A stretch of DNA of 64,000 bases from Aplectana chamaeleonis (Eukaryota; Nematoda; Chromadorea; Rhabditida; Cosmocercidae), in the NCBI GenBank assembly GCA_029168955.1, contig JAPDOI010000010.1:965501-1029500 (forward strand), read 5' to 3'. The first letter of the stretch is position 1, and each line of letters starts with the position of its first letter. The translations under genes were made by a program, and so were the position numbers. This document shows positions 54,718 to 64,000 of the stretch, in pieces. The notes beneath the pieces were generated by a model. That model saw only the letters and a list, made by a program, of their open reading frames with translations. It had not been told where the DNA came from and did no database searches.

Positions 54718-56552
54718 TGAGAGATAGGTATCAGCTAATGTCAACGAGGATTTATTAGTTTCAATCCATAGGCTCAGACCATGTTTAAAAAAAGACGCTA
54801 TTTTTCTTTTACAGCGAATGACAGAAATCAGTCATAGAAGATAACGGGATTTTTTGTTGCTGAAGGAAAACTCAATTGTTTAAAAAATAAAATTGAAATG
54901 GACATCAGTGAATAAAAAAACATGAAAAAGACCAGCGACGGCACAAAAATTCGAGATTCTTATTACTGAAGTGGTGCTTGTTTTTTAAAGCATTTTTTGC
55001 ATTTTCTGGTGTAGAAAACATGCTATTTAATGTTTAAAAAACTGTATATGATAATGTGACAATTTTATTGAACAGTAAAGTTAAAATCTCATCACCGTTT
55101 TCTAACTTTGTTCGAAAACTTAATAATTTTTTCACATAAATCTCTGGTTCCTCTGAGAAACTAGTTAAGAATTTGCTTTTTCCTTAAAACAATTTGGAGA
55201 GTAATCCTATGACGAGAAAATGTTGATTCCGCTTCAGCAAAGACTCGCTAATATTACTAAAAAACTGTGCAATAAATTACTTTACATACGAGGGGTGCGA
55301 GGTAGTGCTACAAAATTAAAAAAAAAATTTGCGAAGTGGAAGTGGAAAAAATTACGAATTTGTGTCCAGCTTCGGCTTTCCACTTTGTAAGCTACAAAAG
55401 CGAGCTTGAAGAATGAATTTATCGAACCCACCCGACAATTATGAATTTAAGAAAAAAATTGTGTGAGTGGCTTTGGCAAATTCTCAATTTTTTTCACTCC
55501 TTGAAATTAAGGATGTACCCAACATTGAAATTTTGCTAATCAAATTGCTCCACAATGAAGAATAGATTGCATTTACATTTTACAAAATTTGAGCTCCACC
55601 ACCTTGCATGAGTTACCCAAGGCTTCATAAACACTTATTTTTTAAAAATGAATATCTAAAAAAAAATAATTGAAAGCCAGACCCATATTCAAATCCAGTA
55701 TTTCGTAGTAGAAATGGGGTTAACGCATTAATATCATCGTATTGCTGGTCAAGAAAGGTTTCATGTTGACATGGAAACATGAAAACTCTCATGTGTTAGC
55801 AAACCAAAGCATTTGGGATCAGCGTTTATCGAAAGGGTTGTCATTGGGGTTGAATAGAATTGTTTATCAAAAGCATCGTAGCTCACGATTCAGTGGAATA
55901 CAGAAGAATAGCGCAGAAATACAGTAAGGAAGTAATCAAATCGAAGCACTCGTGAAAGGGGCACTCTGGAGGCAATCTCGTCCGCGACGAGGGGCGGAGT
56001 CGGGCCCGCCCCTCTGGCTCCGCCCACAGCAGAGTGCCTGTTGTCTACCCCCGGTACCCTGACCCCAAAGGGTTACCTTGTGAAAAAATAAATTTGTCCG
56101 AAATGCCACCACTATATTCTATTGGTCGACAAAAGCCTATTCTATGCAGAGAACTAGAGAAGAACAGCATAAAATGAAAAAGTATGAGAATATGGGAAAT
56201 CGGCCTTGGAGCTTCGATACGAAAGTTTTTCTTGCGTGTCGGGAGTCGAGTGCGGATCGCCCAAAAACGCTAGGAAATCCGGTTTTCGAAACTCAAATCG
56301 CGAAGAACATTTCAAATTATCCACTAGCTGTTCCTGCCTCAATGGACCTTACGCTTTTGGGTTCCGCAGCCGTTTTTGCGGTTTCCGGAAATTGGGAGCG
56401 AAACTGCGTGTTCCGGAACGCATAACGCGGATTTTCACTCATCATTTAGTAGAACAGTCATTTACTTAACCATCCGAGAGGTCTTCATACCCTCGAAACA
56501 CGTCAGAAAAATAGAATCCTATTGAGCGGTCTCCGAGGTGTTTGATGCAAAC

Positions 56553-58354
56553 CAGGGGTGTGCGTAAATGAAATTTAAAATATCGTAAATCGTAAACCGC
56601 AAATCGTAAATCGTTAACAGCAAATTATAACTATAACCACTAAAATATTACTACTATGGTGGAACAAGAGAAACTACTTACTGTCCACCCGTTCACGTAC
56701 TTAGTACATTCTAGGTTGCGTTCAGTATTTGTCAGCTAACCACATTTAACGGGAATGGTATAATTTATCGCTGTCATGAGCTACAGGCATGAAATCTAGC
56801 ACAAATCGCGGCGGGACCCGAATCGGAGCAGCGGCATCGGTTGTCATAGGAACAGTTATCGCACGTGAGCCGCAGCGACGTGTCGCGGAGGGCTGACATA
56901 CTGGAAATGTGCCGAAGCCTGTCGCTGCCGCTGTTCAGCGCACTGCGAATGCAACAGGTTTGAAGGGCGGGAGCTCCGCGACAGGAGGTCGCTGTAGTTG
57001 TGCACAGCAATGCGACCGTGTCTCGTAAAAGTATACCATACTCCTAGTGGCACCATCTTACCCGTATTTCTCTGCTTTCCCTTATCACTCATTCCACAAA
57101 TTCGTCCCAGATCTTGAGAAACCCGTCTGTCCGATTGAGCTGTCCGCGTATCTGCTGGGCAACAGGGACTTAATTATACTCGAAATGCCTCCCCTGAAAG
57201 GCTCATGCCGTTGTAAGCGTAAAACGAGCCAAAATGATAGTTTTTGAGCGATTTCCAACGGCCGAATTTGAGAACTCCTCCCATTTGCTTGCGAAACCGC
57301 AACACCGATTATACAGTCAGTAAGAAGCGCACTGATATTTACTTCGAATTCCCTAATCAAGGTTGGCTCGAACTCAGTGCACGCACATAAAAAAAATATG
57401 GCACCGAGCTTGCGCCGACCTTCAATAGGGATCGCAAAGTATCAAACCGATCCGTGGCAACTCTATCTAGAGCACAGAAATGGTCGCCCAGCCCAAGTTA
57501 TTTTTCTCTATATCCACTTAATTACTTGCAGAATCGTAGCTTCATGGTGACGATACTGCAGGCTGCTGAAGCCAACGAAATCACAGAAAACGCTCTCTAG
57601 TTTTCGCCGCTTTGCGTATTTTTGTCCCCATAGTTGAGCAATATAGCCAAAGCGCCCCATCAAACGCTCGCATTTGTGAGAGATAAAGGCTTCAGAAAAA
57701 AGAGGCGAAGATGAGCGTTTAAACTAGCGCCTACGCCTTTTCTGAGGGGCCGTGTGCTGCGGACGAAGAGAAACTGTAGAAAACGATTTTGAGCTTCAAA
57801 CTTTGGAGTAAAAAACGAACGCTCCTCTTGTTGATTTTGTGGACTCTGAGTAGGCGTAATCTACTCAAAACGCAGGCCAGGAGAACTATTCGAAGCAAAT
57901 TTTAGATCGACTAGACTGCCTCTCTCGATGTTTCGACGCTAATCTAGTAATATAATTCAGGACAGTTGATCTTGATGAAAAACGATAACGAAGTTCCTCG
58001 TGAAGACGGGCGACGTGCGACTAGTGAGACGTATGCGGCGCGCAACGCGGATCTGTTATCCAGCTCCTACAACTCCGACCGTGTGTCCCGCGTTACAATG
58101 ATAGAATCACATCAAAGAATGATAACGGGATCGTGCTGCAGTCACAGGCCTGGGTTGGTCCCATCTCCTGACCAAAAACATTAGTATACGCCAAGTAGGA
58201 TTAGAGCAAGTCAATTGGAGATATCTTGCTATTTACTTCCATTGCATTTATTTTTATTTGCGAAAAACTACAGTCCGAAATGTCGTAAATCGTAAACCGT
58301 GATTACGAGGCCGAAAACACCGTAAATCGTAAACCGTAATTACGCACACCCCTG
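56553..58354. mobile_element. Non-autonomous hAT-type transposon
   Basis: Begins CAGGGGTGTGCGTAA and ends TTACGCACACCCCTG, typical hAT termini. It is flanked by an 8-base target duplication with one mismatch, ATGCAAAC (56545-56552) and ATGCGAAC (58355-58362). Subterminal copies of CGTAAATCGTAAACCG occur near both ends, as in hAT elements where transposase binds such repeats. The 1.8-kb interior has no convincing transposase and needs one in trans. Confidence 0.85.
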
Positions 58355-58362
58355 ATGCGAAC

Positions 58363-60430
58363 CCGCGGGTCGGAAGCCGGGCAGTGACGACTGTGTCGGG
58401 TAAACGCTGTAAAACGGCGGAATTCTCATGCACCCTACGCGTGCTAATGCGGAGCGGAGGGCTGACGGAGGCATCGCGCGAGCCGCACGGGCCATGCGTG
58501 GTGTGAACTTCGATTTTTCATAGAGGATATATTCCGTGAAACACATGAAACTGCCGATGGGTCGCTGGCACCAACAGCAATTCCTAATCCAAAGTAAGCA
58601 CATGAGATGGCTAAATGCAGTCATACCAAAGCGCGGTGAACTGCTTGTCAGCCTTAAATTGCCCTGGATCAGCCTGTCAATCCTATCATAGATAGCAAAG
58701 GATCCTAGATGAGTAGCGGTTGGACCCTGTGCGAGCGTTTTGTAACCCTCCATTGCCCTTCGGTCCACTCGGGTTTACAATTTAGAGTCATCGGTCCCTT
58801 CTCTGCCGATGAGTTGAATGACTCAGTTAGCTCCTGCGACTATCTTAACAGCTGTAAGCGTTGCAACTCCTCAGAATTCCATGGTGCGCCCGTTCTTGCT
58901 TTACAAAATGCTGGCTAAAATCAGTAATTTGCCCCTATTTTCACGTCTTTTCCATGTTCGAATCTGTTCACGATACAGAAGTTGTCGGACATTTCCTCGT
59001 AGACATTTTACTTTCGCGAAAAAAGTATAGCTGATTGGAAAGTGAGAAAAAGTATACCAACGAAGTACATGCTGAATACATAGCAACTGCTGCGGTGAAT
59101 ATCAGCCCAAGATTCAAGTTACCCGCGTAAGAACAAACATTTATAGCTATTTGTGTAGATCCTATGAGTCCCTCGACATTCCAGCAGAACAATCCTCAAT
59201 TTTTGCCAAACGCAATGATCTAGAGAGAACGCTAGCCGTTTAGCTGCCATTGACACGGCAATGGAACAGCTGATTGCCGACCATGTTTTGAAAGCGATTT
59301 CGGAATGTTTTCTGATTCTGGCATGCCATTCGCATACAAATCTTCCTTCATGATCGAATTTGTATGCTAATTCAACGAGAATATACATAAGCGATGCAAA
59401 GAAGTGTTTCGTTGTTCAGAACTGCAGAAAAAATCGCACATTTCCGGAGATCGCGTGAGCAAAGTTTGCCCCATGCTATGATGCAGGCCACAATTTTTGA
59501 AACTATTTCCACTCCACATCCCACTCTTCCGAATATGGTCGATTCAAATAAAGGTGAATTTTATAGTACGAGTTCAGGATAACAATATAAAGTGCCCGAA
59601 GAAGGGCTCTACACACCGAAAAAAATTCTTGACAAGCTAGTGCACCTATCGGTAAATTCTGCTGCGCAGTTGAGGATAACCGCTGTTGCATCACGCAGCA
59701 CGATGATAATCGTGCAGGGACAAACGGTAATCGTGAAGAAACCCGGTAGTCCCATCACGATTTTGTCGTGCTACGTGCTGGAACAGCGGCTGTCCGCAAC
59801 CACGGAAGGGAATTTCGCTCCGATAAGGACAGTACGTAAGTGTGAAACACTAACGTTGCATTACTCAGAACTTTTGGAATAACTTGATTCCCAGCAATCT
59901 CTATCAAAATCAACTTCAATTCGACTAATTTAGCTTGAAATCAGTTCATTTCAACTAAGCATCGACTTCTGCCAGTGACTATCAACTATGAATTGACTTT
60001 AGACCAGCTGTATCCCCACATTGCGCTCATCCACGAGGGAGAACAACTCGAAATAAATTCACTTTGCGGTCCGATTAGAGATGATATAACGGTAGAAACA
60101 AGCTTTGAATCACAAAAAGTGCAATTCGAATGCCGGTTTCGAAACACTGAAGATTCTCGATTCCAATCGCTTCTACACTCCCATTGCTCCTGATCTTCTA
60201 TTTCCTCTTATTTTCATATTACCTTGTTTGGTATTTCTTCTGATTGTTTTATTAAAGTTTGGAAGAGCTGATCTTTTTCCATGTAACCGTTTTTTGAGCA
60301 CTTAGCCAGACCTGATGGCTTTCAAGCCGAAATTTGACAAAAAATACAAAGTACAGAGTACGCGCATTCCCCGCAAATCCTTCTAGCTAAATACTAAAGC
60401 TGTCAAAGTTATATGGGCACTTAGAAAATT
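58363..60430. other. Largely unassigned stretch
   Basis: 58363-58500 is a GC-rich island. On the minus strand at 58968-59388 two overlapping frames look partly membrane-like (for instance SYAGNLNLGLIFTAAVAMYS), but no splice model convinced me. 59592-59882 is open for 96 codons on the plus strand and overlaps a dispersed repeat also seen near 12.7 and 14.2 kb, so it is probably not a gene. Confidence 0.3.
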
Positions 60431-60457
60431 TTTAACCACTTGCCTGAATTAAGTTTT

Positions 60458-60565
60458 TCCATGAGTTTTCTCCAACTTTTTTCGTCAGTTTTCTTCAATT
60501 TTTTTCATCAGTTTTCTTCAACTTTTTTCATCAGTTTTCTTCAACTTTTTTCATCAGTTTTCGTC
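60458..60565 (+). repeat. Minisatellite, period 23
   Basis: CAGTTTTCTTCAAC followed by TTTTTTCAT recurs exactly every 23 bases, with copy starts at 60486, 60509, 60532 and 60555 and a diverged copy before. Confidence 0.9.
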
Positions 60566-60724
60566 TCACTCCGATCAGTCAATGACAAAATAATTTTTTT
60601 TCTGGTAGAAACTTGTGTACATTAAATGAGAGCAATGTTTAAATTCCAAGATTTGAAAAAAGCGAAAAGGAAAGGGAATGTCTTCAGACGTTTTTTGGGT
60701 GTTTCGAAAAATTCTCTCGGATTT

Positions 60725-61400
60725 TCCTCAAAACTTGCATGTAGGGATAATCTAGGGTTTTGAACACGAATCTGGAGTCCGTTTATCGAAATTCTGAGGT
60801 TTGCGGTAGATTACGGTATGTATGTACCCTGTGATTAAGGGGGCAAACCCTACCTTAGTACTTTGAAAATCGACAAACGGAAGGTAAACTTATATTCACC
60901 ACCCCGAATACCCCCCGTTGACAAATTTTTCACAGTCAATTCTGAGACTTCGATCAAACTACTGTATACCCACTGTAGTCTAACGCAATCTGTCAAAAAT
61001 CGATAAACGGACTTCAGATTCGTGAATAGCACTCCAAATAACCCATGAAGAAACATATTGAGCCATTTCTGTCGTACTGTTCCGGAAATCGTCGAAAGTC
61101 ACATTTCGCCCTCAAATTTTCCACGATCGGGAGCTTTGAACGAATTTAGTTGAAAACTTCGGAAAATCGACAGGGAAACCCCAGATATGTGATCAGCGCC
61201 CCAAATAACCAACCTGGAAGGATTTTTAGTCAAATCTAGAACTTTTTTTCTCAAACCCCTTCAAGAGCCCTGTAATTGGCATAAGTGAACGCTGTACAAA
61301 GTTTGAAGAGTGTGCCTTCAGTCAAATTTAGAGTAAGGGGTAGTTTTGGGCGCTGAATACAATTATGAGGAGTGTTTCCGGATTTTCCCAAGACTAATGC
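60725..61400. repeat. Modular repeat, copy 3
   Basis: Forward modules at ~60735 and ~61335 and inverted ones at ~60875, ~61015 and ~61185, with AGATTACGGTA near 60800. Same family as the arrays at 50.8 and 54.05 kb. Confidence 0.55.
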
Positions 61401-61625
61401 GCGTTTCGGAAGCTACAAAAAGCACAAAAAACGACCTTTCTAAGCTTGTAACTTCTTGGATCCTGCAGCTCGGGGCGGGATACTGCGCAGTTTCACTATT
61501 AAGCCACATGAGATACTAAAGATACTTTTCGTTTTAGCAGATGCGTTTACCACTCGTAACACTTCCCTTGTAACACTCGTAACAGCCGCAACTTCTTACA
61601 AATCTGAATTCGGAATCAGCATCCA

Positions 61626-62142
61626 ATTTCTGAAAATTTAGCTTCCTGGCAAGGGTAACGATTTGGTCATGGTGAAAAAAGTTTCAAAAATACCTTGAAA
61701 TATCTTAAAAAATGATTTGGCGTAAAATAGCCTCGAAATATTAAAAAGCTAGGAAATGAAGTGAAATAACCAAAAATGTGATTTGGTGGTCGATCATTTC
61801 ACAAGCTTCTCCGTTAAACTTATCAAAACGAAATCAAGCGCGCAACGGAAACATTAAGCCATTTTTGAAAGCTGTAATAAGGGAATCAGCATAGGTCAAG
61901 CTAGGTGAACTCCATTCCATATCGTGCTTGATTTCGTTTTGATAAGTTTAACGGAGAAGCTTGTGAAATGATCGACCACCAAATCACATTTTTGGTTATT
62001 TCACTTCATTTCCTAGCTTTTTAATATTTCCAGGCTATTTTACGCCAAATCATTTTTTAAGATATTTCAAGGTATTTTTGAAACTTTTTTTTCACCATTA
62101 CCAAATCGTTACTTTTGCCAGGAAGCTAAATTTTCAGAAATT
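61626..62142. repeat. Near-perfect palindrome, ~215-bp arms
   Basis: 61626-61839 and 61926-62142 are inverted copies with very few differences, separated by an ~86-base loop. The outer ends read ATTTCTGAAAATTTAGC and GCTAAATTTTCAGAAAT. The high identity suggests it is recent or being homogenised. No coding capacity. Confidence 0.9.
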
Positions 62143-62284
62143 TCACATATTTTTCCCGAAGGTTCCCTTTCTGACTTCAATTTTGCTCAATGATTTCCAT
62201 TTTGGAATGATGAAACATCTAACAGACGATATTGTTGTATGAGTACAATTTTTAAAACTTATGACCCAAAACCATAAAAAATAC

Positions 62285-62580
62285 CACTCATTCCCGCACT
62301 TTGTGCAACATGTGAAAAATAGATATTATTGATCATTAATATTTGATCCTGCATGATGAGAAAATTTCCCAAACAAGAGAACAATAAAAAATCATTGCGG
62401 CATTTTGTGCAATAGGCGAAAAAAATCAATATTATTGATTGGTATTTATCGATAATGACTGAGGAGCCAAATTCCCCAACCAAGAAAACCAATCTATTCA
62501 GCAATCACCACTCCTGGCCGCATTTTGTGCGGAAAGCGCCAAAATCGATAATATTGATTATCGATCGATGACGTGTCATG
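62285..62580 (+). repeat. Tandem repeat (~104-120 bp), three copies, with ATCGAT/ATTATTGAT core
   Basis: The start motif GCATTTTGTGC (first copy GCACTTTGTGC) lies at ~62297, ~62400 and ~62520. Each is followed after ~20 bases by an AT-rich near-palindrome such as ATCAATATTATTGAT or ATAATATTGATTATCGAT, then in copies 1 and 2 by an AAATT(T)CCC, then CCAA segment. Confidence 0.75.
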
Positions 62581-64000
62581 GGTACGAATTCTGACAAGTT
62601 CAGTACTTACCTCCGACGACCTGTGTTGATTGACTGCAGATTCACCCACACACTCCGGTCTCCACAGTCGTAGCAGAAAGCAGTTTTCGTGCTCCACGGC
62701 TAATTTAGTATGTAAACCCACGATTTTGAGGTACCCTTCAAAGTTGAGGTATCAAGTTCAAAATAGAATAGGAGCGACCTGCATCCATTTCCAGCCTCCT
62801 GTCCAAAAATCAGCTCCCTAGCTCAATTTTAGGTGTACCCGCAAGATCGTGAACGCCGTCTGAAAAAAAGGAGATTAACAACAAAAACGCTCGGTCTTTC
62901 ACTTTTTACTCGAAAACCAGTAAGCCATTCCAAACCATTTTTGGGTTACTATACCATCTTTTTGCGCTCTTTTTAATGCAATTAAGAGCTAATTTCTTCG
63001 TGCACTCCGAATTGAGATTTCGAAAAACGGGTTGCGCGCGGGGCCAATTCAAAACCAAATCTGGTGCGCGCTTCGCGCGCACCACAATATTGCATGTTTT
63101 CACTGTTCGTTCATTGATTTGCGTTTCTTTGAACTTATTATGATTTTTCGAAGAGATTCGGGCCTTACCGCGGGGCACAGCGCGCTAGCGAATCATTTAG
63201 AGCCCGTCAAGTTTTGGGCAAGTAGGTTTTCGACAAAGCCGTAACGATTCAGCCAATGCCTTTGCTCGGGGGGGGGGGTTGAAAGGACATCTCCGAAATC
63301 CCATCTCCGAAATGACTCTCCGGAAAAAATCCGAAATTTAAAAAAAACACTCCTTACATTTTCGCGGAACTTTAAAAACGCTCATATATTTTTTGAAACC
63401 AGCTGCGCGGGGCGGGGTAATGCAAATATGTACTATAGATGCTCAAGAGATACTGAAAATAGAATTCGTTTCCGCTGATCCGACCTACCTTTTGTATCCT
63501 TCCCTTGTAAGAATGCAAAGAGTATGAGTTTACCTCAACAACACAGATATGGTTTGTATCAGCACTCTTGAAAGCCGCGACACAGCTATTATCTCGCTAT
63601 TTTGAATGCGGAACGGCTGTGTCTCCGTTTCTACCATTGTGTCATTGAAATTTTCTGGGATAGTACGAATGTAGGAGTAAACACCAATGCTGAGTAGGAG
63701 AAGGAATTCATGAACGGGTACAAAGGCGTGAAAATCGTGATGCCTCTTATGGATCAGACTGAGCAGAACTTTGCTTTCCAGTCAACAAAAGCGACAAGTG
63801 GCGCTAGTAGGATACTCAATTACGGTATTTTCTCTTTTAGAACTACATAAACTTCTGTTTCAGGCCTTTTTTTCGGGTGTAATTCTATTAGAGGTAAGCT
63901 TCAGATAGATGGTGCACTTCTATTTTTCAGCTTCACTTTTTGTAATTCTCATAGTGGATCTTTTCATCGTAAAACTGTGAAATTCGCGATCATTTCACAT
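62581..64000. other. Unassigned end of the window
   Basis: No gene recognised. Features seen: a perfect GC hairpin at 63063-63083 (GGTGCGCGC-TTC-GCGCGCACC), a run of G at ~63268-63279 and a GGGGCGGG-containing segment (~63410-63510) loosely similar to ~61470-61575. Confidence 0.4.

Larger units (their letters stand above)
51720..55725. other. Interior of the 4.7-kb element
   Basis: Mostly AT-rich without coding signals. It holds a tRNA-like sequence (53252-53320), an internal inverted repeat (52917-53043 against 54592-54717) and a modular repeat array (54055-54600). Confidence 0.5.
51383..56060. mobile_element. 4.7-kb element with ~330-bp inverted ends
   Basis: 51383-51713 is the inverted counterpart of 55731-56060. 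Shared sequence includes GCGGACGAGATTGCCTCCAG, CACGAGTGCTTCGATTTGAT, GATCCCAAATGC and TTCTTGACCAGCAATA. The outer ~90 bases of each end are GC-rich and bounded by AGGCACTCT and AGAGTGCC, forming a hairpin of their own. The 4 kb inside are AT-rich and contain no recognisable transposase. No target duplication could be fixed. Confidence 0.7.

Noticed and set aside
58340..58768. 142-codon minus-strand open frame
   Set aside because: It begins within the hAT element end and a GC-rich island. No domain is recognised.
59592..59882. 96-codon plus-strand open frame as a gene
   Set aside because: It overlaps a dispersed repeat also found near 12.7 and 14.2 kb, and has no recognisable domain.

Overview
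The window looks like repeat-saturated nuclear DNA from a nematode, probably a clade V (strongylid, hookworm-like) species. I infer this from two observations. First, several RTE-type LINEs are of the kind common in those genomes. Second, one clearly recognisable host gene, a stomatin-family (MEC-2/STO-like) gene, is cut into short nematode-style exons. There are no operons, rRNA genes, CRISPR arrays or other prokaryotic features. Almost everything else is transposons in various states of decay, plus many inverted-repeat (MITE or foldback) elements.

Layout. 1-6.1 kb: a broken BEL/Pao LTR retrotransposon, with gag, protease, RT and RNase H in shifted frames. Its integrase is replaced by about 1.2 kb of foreign sequence, and a polypurine tract and putative 3' LTR start survive. 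7.65-12.5 kb (minus strand): a CR1-like LINE with ORF1, endonuclease and RT. Its ORF2 is split by a 1.1-kb insert made almost entirely of short hairpins. 15.2-18.1 kb: a decayed Jockey/CR1-type LINE. 18.1-23.7 kb: an RTE element whose 5' half (+) and 3' half (-) lie head to head, each joined to an inverted copy of one ~395-bp repeat. 24-32 kb: mostly unassigned AT-rich DNA with tandem repeats, a tRNA-like sequence and two possible exons. 32.3-34.3, 39.0-39.5 and 41.9-43.0 kb: pieces of a second RTE type (BDDF-like). 30.7-41.7 kb also holds at least seven inverted-repeat elements, including a ~950-bp long hairpin, and an unidentified set of minus-strand open segments (35.4-36.3 kb).

37.48-50.62 kb (minus strand): seven in-phase exons of the stomatin-family gene. 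They encode most of the SPFH/band-7 domain over about 13 kb, with introns swollen by transposon debris. The first exon or exons and the C-terminal exon were not found. 51.4-56.1 kb: a 4.7-kb element with ~330-bp inverted ends and no recognisable gene. 56.55-58.35 kb: a non-autonomous hAT element with an 8-bp target duplication. 60-64 kb: minisatellites, a near-perfect 515-bp palindrome and dispersed modular repeats.

The most unusual object is the hairpin array at about 9792-10907, which contains two diverged internal copies whose stems show compensatory changes. Next is a degenerate 2A-like peptide motif at the ORF1/ORF2 junction of the CR1-like LINE. All calls come from reading the sequence by eye. 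Nothing was searched or folded by software.
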